Source of the DNA: Syngnathus acus
Lineage: Eukaryota > Chordata > Actinopteri > Syngnathiformes > Syngnathidae
Assembly (NCBI RefSeq): GCF_901709675.1
Contig: NC_051098.1
Location: forward strand, 11,059,918 to 11,123,917
DNA: 64,000 nt
Direction of reading: 5' to 3'
Shown: positions 51,570 to 63,646 of the stretch, piece after piece
Position numbering within the stretch: the first letter of the stretch is position 1
Layout: every line of letters starts with the position of its first letter
Notes under the pieces: generated by a model
The model's input: the letters and a program-made list of their open reading frames with translations, nothing else
What the model was told of the DNA's origin: nothing
The model's database searches: none
Translations under genes and position numbers: made by a program

Positions 51570-54500
51570 ATTAATTATCAATACCTTGCTCACCAAAAAT
51601 AAAAGAGAAAGGGGAAAAAAAAGAAAAAAAACATTGATTTAAGATTCTTTCAAAGAAAATGTAAGGGTGGGGGGAGATTGGAGAAAAATCTCAGGAAAAA
51701 ATTAATTCAGCCTTAAAAATACCCCAAGAAATACCAAAATATTCTTAATCATTGAAAAAATATGCAAATCTCTGGGTGCTGAATGCAGGGGTTGACTGCA
51801 ATTTTAAGTTGTAATATCACAACAGCTAACCCAAACTGACTTGAGTAAGCCTATTATTTGCAGATTTAGAGTAAGATGTAAAATAATTATCTTGGTTGGA
51901 TCTGAAAAAAAAAATCTAAATTGAACTCGCATTGGGCAAGGGTATATATTGGAATTAATAATATTAATATTGTAATTGACCATGCTTTGAATCCCCACAA
52001 ACACACTATGATCCTTTATTCATCCATCAACCTGTTTTTTGTTCTTTTATTTGATTTATTTTCACCTCAAAGCAAAGGTGAAAAACACTTCCTGTTTGTC
52101 ACTTTTGTCTGGCAACCGAAATAAGTTTGTATTTGGACTTGGAAAGTGTCCTCCGGCAATGATGTGATGAAAAGCTCAATTTGACCAGAGACAAATAGGC
52201 CCTGTCAGCCTGTGGGTCTATGTGAGAGGGGAAAAAAAAGGTTACCTTGATATGGTCTGAGACTGTGGCCACAGAAAGTCTACATACATATCTTTTCCTG
52301 AGAAAAAAAAAAACTTTTAATAATTCTCAGAGCATTTTATGGAGAGAAAAATAATTTAGATGTGTCCTACAATAGAGTGGCCCCAACATTATGCTCCCAT
52401 TAAACAATCTAAGAAGAACATTTGAGTTTAAATCCCTTTTTTTTTTTATTCATCTGAGGTGTCAAACTGAAATATGCAGCTCCCTCTAGGTATGCGTTGG
52501 CTGGATTAGTGCATTAGTGATATGCAAATGGTTTAATCCTGAGTGAAAAGCCTCAGTATGGTCTCCATTTGCCCATTATGTAACCTAGCGATTGTTGTGT
52601 ACACACGCCTCGCATCTCTGCATATTAGCTGTGAGTGAGTATTGTGTATTATTTTTATTTGAACGTATATACAATGTTCCACAAGCCGCTAGAAACTTCA
52701 CAACTCATTGATCACCAACTGTGGAGATGGACACAGCAAACCTAGATTTTTTTTTTTAGCATTTTAATGAACTGGAGTGGGTGATGCATTAAAGTATTAA
52801 GTGCCTTTATTTGGGTGACATCATAAATAATAGTGGCTTAAAGCGTCTGCTATGTAATTAATTAACAAGGATTAACATGCGTGTCTATCATTAATTTAAT
52901 AATTAAATATCACCTCATTTCGGTCCCACTCTCAGATTCAATAAATCATGTTTAAACATCTTTCTGTGTTGAAATTATGTAAATGGATCTGTTGCCACAG
53001 ATAATGTAGTGGTCCACACAATTGACTTGTGCAGCTAGCATAATCTGACTCCTGATCCGTTACTATTTTATAAATAGCTTTGGAATGTCTTATATGAATA
53101 CTAATTAAATTATGATTGGGACAAAATAGATTAACCAATATCACTTTCTAACAACGAGCTATTGGGATGACCAATGTCCAACAGAATGTAATTGTGACCA
53201 AATTAGCCTGCAGGTCTGTTATTTGCAATGCCCTACCTCAGGCCGTTTTGGAATTTATTTCCTTGAGCTGGCTCCTTTACGGCCCAGCACTCTTTTACAG
53301 GCTGGAAGGGAGCTGCAGCCCAGTTTACGTACCCTCGTAAGACGGTCCCCGTAATGATTCTACTCCCAAGCCGTAAACGTTCCAGACAATGACTATTAAA
53401 TTAACCGTATATATAATTTAAATTCCTTACGTAGAGTATATTCCTTACTCAGGACTCAGCGCCATCGTTCAACTGATGTCTAACCAACCCAATCTGGGCT
53501 GCTCAAATCTCCAAAAGAGTACAAAAAAATTTGGGGGAGGATTTTTGCTGTTGTGTGTGAAAATTCAATCATAGAATTAAATTTTATTTTGTGTACTGTA
53601 GGACACAAAAACCACCTTGCTGTCCTCCTCTTGTCACGGTGCTGTATTTGTGACTGCGCATGGCTGCTACTTTTCCATTAGCATGGGAAGGTGACAGTAA
53701 AAGAACTTAAATCTGCAATGATGGCTTGCTAAGGGAAAACTTGAATACATTTATCATCTGCTTCCCATCACTTCACCCCCCCCCCTATTTCTATTTCAAT
53801 TTGCTTTTCACATCTCATCCATCCATCATCTACATCGACCGAGTCTCGGCTATATGTCTCCGTCAAGTGTATGTATCTGTACCCAAAACCTCCCCCTGAA
53901 AATCCCCTTATTCATTTCTTAAATGGGTGTGTCCTGCCAGTACCCCCTCAAAAGACTATAGGCATTATTGAATGAAATGCAGTAAATGTCACAGTTGGGG
54001 AAATTGATTGCCACATTGCTTGGCTTTCACCCTTCATCTCCTCCCATGTGTTTGGCCCAACTACAATCTTTAAGGCTGAAGATCATTTCTATTAGCTGGA
54101 TAAGTGAAGTGAAACAGAAAAATAGTAGAGCTGCTACTTTGATCAAGACGATAAAAAATGCTCAAAGCTGTTGTTTCTTTTCTTCATTTAATAATTGATC
54201 AAATAAACTTTTGTAGAAACTCATTGCCACTAGTTTTGGGGTGTTTGCTTCGTTTTTGAGACGGTGATTAAAATGTTATGATTTTCGTCAAACATTTATA
54301 TTGTACGCGTCATTAAATATTTTTTATTTGTGTATCATTACCATTTGTGCGACAATCACTCAATTTTTCTGAATTTTACTGAGTATTTTTTTTTTCTTTT
54401 GTTGAGATGAATTTTATACAGAAGATGTTTGCTCGTATTCTCAAGGCTTGTACTGCCCCACAGGCATGTACACTCAATATTGTAATACAATCAGCAAGAC

Positions 54501-56955
54501 CAGCATTGAACATCTGCAAAACAAGAGCGAGCCAAAGCGTGTCCTCTGGGAGCCAGTGACCATGAACACGCTGCCATATGGGCAGGCCAAAGTTTTCTAA
54601 TGAGGCCAAAAAATGATTGATGCCAGCAGTCACTTGCTACACAACAGTCTGCATGACCAAAGGAGGCTCGATCAAGGCCAAATGAGTAATTGAAGCATCA
54701 TTTTATTGCCAGTGAAATTCAAATTATATGACAGCAAAAGCTGAGCCACTCCAGTGCAGACTGCTCCAATCTTCGATGACTAATAACTGCGGGACATTTG
54801 TTGGTTTTGTTGTAACAATTTCTTTCCTCCCCGGCATATTTTGTTTTATGACGAGACTAATGGCCATACTTCGCCCACCCTTGGGTTAGACCCTTTGGTT
54901 CAAACCCTGAATCATATCCATCCATCTCAAGGTATCAGCAGAGCTGTTGGTGGAAATCAATAATTTGTTGTCGATTTATGGTCGTGCTTGAAACTTGAAC
55001 CCGACCACATGTGCATCCACCTTGTTTCCAAAAGTAGGACAGGTTCGTTAGAAAGCCTCCGCAATCTTTGAAAAATGGTGGAACCAAAAAATATGTAGAG
55101 AAATCTCTGCCTTGAGGTAGTTGATGATCGAGATGGATATTTTGTTTCCCATTTCTCAACTGAGTCCCAGTTTTCCGTATTTTTGATGAAGTACAGTACA
55201 ATTTTGCCCACTGACCTTGCATCTAATTTTAATACGGTGCTATTCTTTTTAAATAACACTTGCATTGGTGTCAATTTGAAAATCACTATTTAAAAATATA
55301 GTCATGTTTATACATAGGAATTACATATGTCATACATAATTTATTTATAACCTCCGACTGAAGATATTTCCAAGCCGCGCCATCAATCTGCTTCAGAATC
55401 TCTCCCAAACCACCTGGTCTTGAAATAAAGCCAAATGGGACTGCGTCTCACTGTGATGCTTTTTTTTTTTTTTCAGACAAAGGGAAACGCTCAGAAAGCT
55501 GGGAAATAGCTGAGAATCGGAAAGTGAGTGTGTGGCAAAGGTGGTAAGCAGTTTGAAAAAGACAAAGTAGAAAAAGGGAGCTTGTTGGTGTGCGTGTGTG
55601 TGTGTGTGGGGGTGTTATAAATAAATGAGGCTGAGCCACGAATTGGCAGCTTGGATGCGAGGGAGGCTTTGACTGGGTCGCCATGGAGTCGCTGTATATA
55701 CTGTATGTGCCACTTCAGCGAAAAACAAGTGCGATTAAACTTGGACCAGTTATGATTTGTGAAAGATTCAATGAGGTACATCTCATGGGAAAAAGAATAA
55801 ATCATTTTGGTCACCTTTTCTTATTTTCCTGGCTGTTAAATATTTTTGGAAATGGAAGTAGTTGTATTTTTCCCAATCACTGATCAAAAGAAAGTCTATT
55901 CACTTTCAGACAATGTAAAATGCTAGTAGCCGTCTTTCCTGTCAGTCTCCCTCAAGATGTAATTAGGAGTTAAAGTGAATATAAAAGCATGCATATTCAA
56001 ACACAGCTCAGCCATCCAACTAACTCCCAAGAAACCTCCAACACACACACAAACACACACGCATAAATTCTTCATACTATTTTGCCGCCGTCCCTGCTTC
56101 TGCCCTGCGTAATAATCAGAGCATCAACCATAGACAAATTTCCATTATATGCAATTTCATGGACGATAAACCAATTGAATTTGTGCATGCTTCCTTAATA
56201 TCTGCATGTGAGTACTCCCAATGAGAAAATTATATATTTTTATGTTTGTTTGTTTTAATTTGAATTGATGGAGTTCAGTAGATAGAGCAGAAGAGAGCTC
56301 TTGCAGCTCTGACTGGGGACAGGACAAGATGGAAGCTATCCAAGCTAGATATGTGGGTTGTTGTCTGCTGGCTGTGCTTAGTATGTCATTATTTTTATTA
56401 TTTTGTCATCATTCGTCACCTTCCGGCAGTAGAGGTCCTTGACCAAGACAGTGAGAGCAACTTTCCGTCGTGACAGGACTTGTTTCTTTATCATGGAGAT
56501 CATCAAGATGAACAGATAAAATTTGAAACAAATCTATGATAAAATATTCAATTCCTTGTCTGCTGCTTCCTAATTAAGAGAACAGAGGCAAAATGCATAT
56601 TAGAAAATGCAGATGAGAATTAAGTGAGGGCCTGCAGACAGATGAGCTTTTGGCTCTTCTGTATATTCCTCTGAGAAATTTCAGAGAAAGAAGCGTTGGG
56701 CATGTTTGTACCATGACCATTTTTATATTTTTAGTTTTTAATATTTTTTATATTATATTTAGATGATATAGATCCACATTCATTTCAGCCTTTCAACTTG
56801 ATTTAACATGACAGTATTTGATCAGTCATAATCATTCATACTTAGCACTTTGCCAAATTCAAAAGAACAAGATCTTTGGAAAAGGGAATATTTTAGTTTC
56901 GCCCACGCATTTTATTTCAGATCACAAGAGGATACTAGTATGAGTTTTGCTCCTT
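51570..56955. other. Intron DNA with AT-rich, homeodomain-site-rich patches
   Basis: No exon or RNA gene is seen. Minor tracts are a GT run at 55588-55608, a T run at 55460-55474 and an AC patch at 56041-56061. The 52500-52930 stretch has an octamer and clustered TAAT motifs (see findings). Confidence 0.5.
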
Positions 56956-56959
56956 GGAG

Positions 56960-57240
56960 TACTTAATCCTTCTGCCAGAGGGTAATGTATGGGTACCACA
57001 ATCTTTACTGCCCGCCCTAAGGCCTTACCAATGTGCAGACTACAGCACATTATTTTCTCTGCACAGAGGGTGACTTGCCGCCAAGTGCCAGCTGGTGATG
57101 GAGGAGGTGAGAATGGACTCAGTGATGACTTCTATGCAGTCATCATTGTTGGCAGCTGGAACTTTGTACCCACAGAACACAGTATACAACATCGGTTGCA
57201 CTTTCTCTTCCACTTTCTTTTGTACTGATTCAGTTAAACT
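56960..57240 (-). mobile_element. LINE reverse-transcriptase C-terminal remnant
   Basis: On the minus strand the frame reads VITESILTSSITSW (57088-57129), matching the conserved IIESILTSSITVWY of fish non-LTR retrotransposons, and continues toward KALGRAVKIV. The preceding minus-strand segment (PAANNDDCIE) occupies the place of the fish 'LPxxxLxxFYxx' stretch. It is truncated, with no further domains. It lies about 0.9 kb upstream of exon 1b. Confidence 0.65.
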
Positions 57241-57699
57241 CCTGCAAGTGGAATAGTGGAGAGGTAAACATGTAGGTCGGGAGTCAGCAGAAAACATTAT
57301 TTAAATACGCCGCGCAGATAATGAGACCAAAAATACTTCAAAGCTTTTAGAGGCTGCTTGCATTATATGCTACACCAATTAAATGTTCTTTTTATCATTG
57401 TTCTGTGAGGGCAGGATAAGTCACAGTCTTCTTTATCTTTATCTATCCATATCAACAATCATATCTGATGTTTTAGCTTTTTATAGGAGCCTGTGAGTGT
57501 CGGTGCTCGACACAAAGGTTAGAAAACAAAAGGTTGCGCAACCTATATTTCATTTACGCCACTGAAAATGTAACTCATTGATGCCGGCGTATTATCAAAG
57601 GTTATATTGTAAGTCTTTGTATGTTCACAGCATGTTATCTTCAAACATGCATAATATATTTAGAAAGTAGTTAGGATTTTACTTTAGAGGAACTTTAAA

Positions 57700-58113
57700 T
57701 TACACAAAAAAAGGCCATGTGTCCCTCCTAAACTCTTGTCCCTTCTTGTTCACTGTGCCACTTAAAGGGACCTCGGGGGGTGCTGTTGTCTTGACAACCA
57801 ATAGGGAGCATCACAGCCAGGCACTGGATAACCAGAGCGAGTGAGGGAGAGCAAGGCAGAGAGACAGAGAGAGGGGAGTGGGGGTAGGTGGGTGAGAGAG
57901 ATTTCACAGCACTTTGTACGCCGAAAGCGTTGCACATCATTGGTGTATCGTACGAGGACAACGCTGCATGTTTTCATCCCTAAGTACTTTACTGGACTGT
58001 ATTGGACCTGATTGACTGTTTAAGACTTCTGGACAACTACTCTGATTCATTCTGTCTCTATCTCTTGGATTGCTGCCAAAACACTTGCTGCAGAGCTTTA
58101 AAAAAAAAAAAAA
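57700..58113 (+). promoter_or_regulatory. lsamp: Presumed promoter and 5' leader of lsamp exon 1b
   Basis: A CCAAT box lies at 57798-57802 (in ACAACCAATAGG), and an inverted CCAAT (ATTGG) at 57939-57943. A GA-rich tract occupies 57837-57900. There is no obvious TATA box. A short upstream reading frame starts at ATG 57968 and stops at 58013-58015 (15 codons), upstream of the main start. The leader ends in a run of A residues (58100-58114) that includes the first base of the start codon. The transcription start position is unknown. Confidence 0.5.
57837..57900. repeat. GA-rich tract in the exon 1b promoter region
   Basis: Imperfect (GA)n/(GGGA)n purine tract. GA repeats can bind GAGA-type factors and form H-DNA. 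Whether it is transcribed as leader or lies upstream of the start site is unknown. Confidence 0.8.
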
Positions 58114-58268
58114 ATGCTCATCGGACGCAAATCGTTTTGGAGGCAGTTTCAGGCTTCTTTTTTCAGACTGTTATGTCTCATTCCTACAGGATTCCCCGTC
58201 CGGAGTGTGGACATGCAGCGGGCCACCGACAACATCACGGTCCGCCAGGGTGACACGGCCATTATAAG
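58114..58268 (+). CDS. lsamp: lsamp exon 1b: signal peptide and start of Ig domain 1
   Basis: This is the second alternative first coding exon of LSAMP, 51 codons plus two bases. ATG 58114 sits in AAAATGC (A at -3). Residues 1-26 read [20 protein letters not shown] then CLIPTG; mammalian 1b (recalled) has VLLRLLCLLPTG at the same place, so the RLLCL-PTG core is conserved. Residues 27-51 are [20 protein letters not shown] then DTAII, followed by a split Arg codon AG|. From residue 31, 18 of 22 positions match mammalian LSAMP as I recall it. OPCML, NTM and NEGR1 diverge here (SGDATFPKAMDN or SVDFPWAAVDN types), which favours LSAMP. N40-I-T is the N-glycosylation sequon near the start of Ig domain 1. 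The domain continues in an exon outside the window. The reading frame is closed at 58268 by donor AG|GTAAAC. Confidence 0.95.
58165..58190 (+). promoter_or_regulatory. lsamp: Intra-exonic splice acceptor inside exon 1b (exon 1b' start)
   Basis: AG 58188-58189 is preceded by a pyrimidine-rich stretch (TTCTTTTTTCAGACTG, then TTATGTCTCATTCCTACAG). Splicing here gives a shortened exon 58190-58268 (79 nt) starting with GA, which completes a Gly codon with the G left by exon 1a. The same bases encode [10 protein letters not shown] of the 1b signal peptide, so the tract is dual-use. An alternative AG at 58165-58166 would put exon 1a in the wrong phase. Usage is inferred, though mammalian LSAMP is known to share one mature protein between two first exons. 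Confidence 0.75.
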
Positions 58269-58274
58269 GTAAAC
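58269..58274 (+). promoter_or_regulatory. lsamp: Splice donor of lsamp exon 1b
   Basis: The border ATAAG|GTAAAC is a good consensus donor. It interrupts the Arg codon after two bases (phase 2), matching the position just before the first Ig cysteine (IgLON consensus ...TAILR|C). Translation of the genomic DNA past this point loses all IgLON similarity. Confidence 0.9.
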
Positions 58275-58904
58275 AAGGCTCGTTTTATAACTTTGGCGGC
58301 CTTCCTTAGAGCTACTGATTGGTTGGAAGTGGAAGCAAGCAGCCTTGGCAATGTGATGTGTAGCAATTCCTCCCAATTGCACAGTTTGTGGCCATTCAGT
58401 GTCGGTTTGATGTGAGTTTTGTGCAGATAATTGTTGGCCATGAATTTGTTTAGAGAAGTGGAGGGGGCGCCTCAATAACACATCGCCTTTTATCATAGTA
58501 CAATAAAGCAAAGTGAGGCCTTGAGATGTTCTTGTGGGTGCCTGCCCGGCAGAATGAGAACAGTTACTTTTTTAGATGCATGGTTGACAATAGCAGCATG
58601 TAAAGTACCAGAATTATTTTGAATGAAGCGTACATATAGGATGCTTGATTTTATAAACCTACAGAGCTGGCATTTATTTAGCCATATTTGTATGTTAGTT
58701 GCATGGCAAAGTCATGTTTTTATAATAATCGTGCAGCCCCTATCCAATATAATCACATCCTAGACAACGTAAGCTGTCAACAGCTGGGCAGATGTCACTG
58801 ACCACGTGATGTAAACCATGCGTTGCGTTTGTGGCAGATTATAATTTTTTGTGTTTTTTTTTTGCTTCCCCTTCATGCAGTGACCAATCCAAGGCACAGA
58901 AAAT

Positions 58905-59065
58905 ATATATATACATGTGTATATATATATATCAATAAATATAGATATCGATATAATTAATAAAAAATCATTTTTGAATGCCATAGCCTATAGAATACAG
59001 TTAATTATATATATATTTAATGATATATATATATATTTAATTAATTATATTTCATTATATATATT
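58905..59065. repeat. TA-rich low-complexity block
   Basis: Imperfect TATATA and TTAATTA runs between and around the two copies of the duplicated unit below. Confidence 0.85.
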
Positions 59066-59137
59066 AATAAATATAGATATAGATATAATTAATAAATAAT
59101 CATTTTCACGTGCCATAGCCTATAGAATACAGTTAAT
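58935..59137 (+). repeat. Direct duplication of a ~71-bp unit
   Basis: Copy 1 (58935-59005) and copy 2 (59067-59137) share ATAAATATAGATAT, GATATAATTAATAAA, AATCATTTT, then GCCATAGCCTATAGAATACA and GTTAAT. They are separated by a TA-rich spacer of about 60 bp. Confidence 0.88.
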
Positions 59138-59139
59138 GA

Positions 59140-62100
59140 ATATTGCGTCACTATTTGAATGAAGGGTTCTTTTCTGACTTGTCTGACCCAAAGATTACTG
59201 AAGGTCTTTATCTATTTATCTACAAGCTGCTCTAGCATTCTAATCATTTGAATCTTCTTATAGTGACATCTGACCGTCGATAGCGTTGGCACAGACCTTA
59301 GCCATTTCAATCTAGGGCATGACATACCAGTACTAGTAGTTCTCGTCCCACTGTTTCAAGATGTGGGCCAGTGATCACTATACTCTTCACAGCACCTTTA
59401 TTGCAGCTGGGCCAGTTGTTTTAAAAAGGCAGTGTGATGGAAAATTGACTTTTAAATTGCTCATATATATTCATAGTTGGCTATCTGGATTTGCTGCCTG
59501 CCCACCAAGTGTGAAATCAATCAACCCAGCAAATCTTTCAGCTTTGTAAAATAGTATCTGCAAATGAGGCATTATGATTTTTTTTTTTTGAGATGGTGAC
59601 AGAACTGTGTTCCTAATTTACATAATACTGCCCCTACACAGTCTGTCGACCCATGACTTGGTCGCTCAACTGCCATGTCCGAGGGAGTCCAAGCATATTT
59701 CAGGGTGGGAGGGGGGTTGCTCTCTCTCTCTCTCTCTCTCGCTCTCTCGCACCCTTTCTTGTATTGATTGGATTGGACTGTCCATCAATTGGACTTTGAT
59801 TATCAGTGAACTGAGATAAGTAAATGGGGATAATGGCAAGGAACAAGTGGAAATAAATCTGATTGTCACAGAGTATGCGCCAATCAAGAGTTGCAAGAAA
59901 AGATGAATGGCGAGGATGGGGAGGGAGGAACAGAGGAGTGTTAGTACAGTGACAGTGTTAGTACAATCAGCACAATAATCCCTTCCTGTCCCTCCCAGGC
60001 CAATGTAGGATTTTCAAATCAATTTCATTTTTGCTCATCCCACAGTGTGCGTGTTGAGTGGCTGCCAGTGGAGTCATTATCATCTTGTCCCAATTTTGTT
60101 TTGGGACATAGCGGTATCTAGGGGAGAGTGATCCGGGATTTGCCGAGCCTGCAAAGTTTAATGAAGTCTTTTGAAATACTTCAGACATTCTCGGTCTTCA
60201 GTTCCAAATACTTTGATTTTTGCTCAGTCGGATCTGAATTATGCCTTCTCCAGACCAAACAACTCAAAGCTCTCCTCTCAGGTGCACTGTTCAATACTGT
60301 AAAGTGGCTGGCTTCTTTCAAAAGATTGCTTCATGTGAAGCTTCGTTTTCAAAGAAATACACTCAACCTATTTTTTCTATGAACAACCCGGTCAAGAAAC
60401 CGAGATCTGAACTGTAGTTTGATCCACCTGAATATGAAAACATCACTCTTACCAAAAAGAAAATAAACTCCATTCTGCTCTTTTGTTGTGCAAGCAGGAC
60501 AGACACTCAGTGCATATAGAGTATTTCAACTGTTCGGCAATTCCTCACAGTCACTGCCTACCTACAGACAGGCGCAGTGGAGTGGACAAATATGCACAGA
60601 AAGCCAGCTCTTTGGCAGATTCAAAGTTGGTAACTCCAGTAAATACAGTGCTGGGACTGTCTCTGAATAATTGTATTTTTTCCCTAAAAGTTTCAGACAA
60701 TGAAAGTCAAATTTACATCTACTTATGCATGTGCAACCAGGAGATTTGAGTGTGAATTTCTCCATCATTATATGATAAACTAAATAATAATACTAAAACC
60801 TCCACACTGCACGGGCCTTCACCAAATCTCCTCTATCATTTGTTCATAAATAAATCAAAGCTGTCCATCAGGCTACACACTGTAACGGGTTATTTTTATG
60901 CCTTGACCCTGACTAAAATGGTTTGCTTGATGTATTCTCGAAACATCTGATTCTGTTGAGGAAAGAACAAAGGCTTTCAAGAAATGCTTTTTGATCAATG
61001 TTTCGTCTGTCGCATCCATTACGTCCGATCAGACCAAACAAATGGATAACCAAAGACTAATACTGTTACCTCTCTGTGGTAGGCCATAATACTGTATATA
61101 GGGTTAGCTTGACAAGAAACGGGCTGTCACAAGTTCTTTCGAGAGGAAAAAAAGAAAAATTATGTTAAAGTAAAACACTTAGCGGGTATCTGTAATCGCT
61201 TTAGCTCGTTCCTTGTTTTCATTATCCTTGCATGCACGCTGAATTCTCGCATTATTTGTGAGTTCACAAAAACATGACAATCCATCTTGTACCAAACCCG
61301 ATCATTTCCTCCGAGCCTGATCGGACCAATCACAAAGCAATAATGTGTTTGGGGGCGGGATAGATGGCTGAGAAGAAACTAAGACGTATGCCTCGTTTGA
61401 AGGCATTAGAATAATGTAATGTCTCCCAGCCAACCACCAAGCAAGGTTGCGACATTAAAATGAAGATACCAGATGGTTCCCAGGAAGACAATTCATGGCG
61501 CCGTTATATAAAAAAGCCTTTTATGCAAGTGTCTCTTGCATCATCTGTATTTTCTTTTTTTGGGGGGCCCTTTAAAATCACCAATAAGAGAGATGTGGAA
61601 CATTCTGTTAATTTTTTGTGGTTACACAGTTGGCAGGATCCAGCCAAAACCTATTTATGATGTTTTTACTGTGAGTTCAATGCATGCCTAAAGGCGGAGC
61701 TTACTGCCAGATGTACTGGCCACACTGGCCGGTATGCATTTTCCCTAAAATTAGATTAAGCTTATGGGACACCCAACATCAGACATTTTGTGCTTTATTT
61801 ATGCTTTTCAGATTGTGATACTATAAAATGGGATCCCGTATGATTTGAATAGAAGGATTTGAGTTCACCATTCACGCCATGTATTCGTGTGTGTAAATTT
61901 GGGCTTGTAGTGCAAATGTGTGTGTGCAATCATTTGCATTTCTGGAGTAGGTCTTAGAAAATTTTACACTTTTTTAAATGTTTGTGCCAGAAAGATATCC
62001 TGCTGGGATAATCCTTTTTTTCATGCTGAGATAATCAAGCTAAGGCAGTGGTTATAAAAGATTACGTTAATGACAAAAATTGTCGTAATTTTTTGTTAAT

Positions 62101-63440
62101 GCACCCTAATAGCGTTGCCATTTTTAAGAACTCTTTTGTTTTGTTTTTTTTACAATGGAACCTTGATTTAAAAATAGGAGGGAGGAGGTTGTCCAAACCA
62201 TGTGACCTGCAATCAGAGGTGAACTTCTATTTCCCAACCACACATAGCACAACTGTAATAATGCAATAAATTAATTTCTGTAATAAATTTACATTCATGT
62301 TAAATTAACTCATGCAATGAATTTATATGAAATTATTGGTGTGATATATGTGGCAGATCTGCTGCTGTTTGACTGCTAACATTTTTATGATCACACATCA
62401 TACATAGGTCCTACATTATTCTGACCTACATGCAGTGGATATTATTGAACTTGGGTATTGCTAATCAACTGCTTGCCCCAAGCACTGTAAGGGAGTGTGT
62501 GTGTTTGTGTGCATCCACGTATACACATTTGTGTGTTTTCTGCCGTCTTGTGACGCAAATATTACTCCCTCTACCTATTTCATCTGTCACAGTACAATAA
62601 TTATGCATGCTTCTGGAATGGCCTACTGCTATTTGAGTGGCTAGCAAAAGTTCAAGGCCTCAACCTTACTGTCCATGAGCTGTAATCACTTTGGAATTTT
62701 TTTGTGTTGTTGTCATCAAAAAAAAAAAATGATGCGCATTATAAGGTGTTACGTGACTCTGTTTTACTTATTTTGCGGAGGCTGCTGATTCATTTTCATT
62801 TCGACTCAGAAACATTCTATATCCTTTTGTAGCTTTTAGATTCCACCACTTTTCTCCTCCCTCTCATATCCTTTGTTGCATAATCGTTTCATAGTGTTTC
62901 CTTTGTTGCTTGAAACAGAATTTAAAGAGTGATCAAAAACTGGGGTGAAGAGAGTTTATATCCCATCTGTGTTGTGTTGGTGGCTGACTTGAGAGCGCTC
63001 TTCCCTGCATATTGTATTTTGCTCATAAAGTTATTCATGTCCAAATGCCCACAAAGTAACATCAGGCTGAAAGCTGTTTCTCCTAATGGCTAAAACTCTT
63101 CATGGTTGCTATAAGCATATGTTCTTATTCTGTTGCCAGTTTAGTACAAACTCTGTCTTTGCCGTCACTATTTACACTTTGGAATTTTAAGTAGGATACA
63201 GAGTTAGACTGTATATTTAGAAGAGCGTCTCCCTGTGTGTTTTCTTCCTACCTCAGAATTTTAAATGGTTCAAGCTCCAAGTTCTCCATTAAGAGATGCA
63301 TCCCTCAGAGTGATGCAATATATTTCTGCAGCACTGCAAGCTATAGTAATAAACTAAAATTGTGTCCCTGTAAGTCTCATCAATGCATTTCATTGGCAGG
63401 GATTTTTTTTTCATTAGCCATTTAAATCAGAATAATGGTG
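59140..63440. other. Intron DNA, nothing recognised apart from a TC tract
   Basis: A (TC)n tract lies at 59718-59751. No exon, RNA gene or clear repeat otherwise. Confidence 0.5.
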
Positions 63441-63444
63441 GCTA

Positions 63445-63510
63445 TCCATCCAGCCATTCTTTTCTGCTTATCCAGGGTCAGGTCATAGGGGCAGCTGCTT
63501 AAGCAGAGAA
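63445..63510 (-). repeat. Fish repeat fragment
   Basis: ATCCATCCAGCCATTCTTTT, then CTGCTTATCCAGGGTCAGGT, CATAGGGGCAGCTGCTTAAG and CAGAGAAGCCCAGACT follows the common fish repeat 'CCATTTTCTxCCGCTTATCCGGGGTCGGGTCGCGGGGGCAGCAGxxTAAGCAGGGAAGCCCAGACT'. Confidence 0.65.
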
Positions 63511-63646
63511 GCCCAGACTGAGACCGCATTGACATTATCTCTTCAGTGTGTCTTCTTGAATGAGAAGCTGCTGGTGACCTCTCACCAAGTCACAGATTCA
63601 TGAGCTAGGGTGGTATGCTGAATGCAAGGCAGCTAACAGTAGAGCA

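Noticed and set aside
58002-58267. Longer open frames overlapping exon 1b on the + strand
   Set aside because: They begin at TTG codons and run in other frames; the shorter frame from ATG 58114 carries the IgLON sequence.
58149-58511. 120-codon minus-strand open frame over exon 1b
   Set aside because: Shadow of the lsamp exon and intron; no family similarity.
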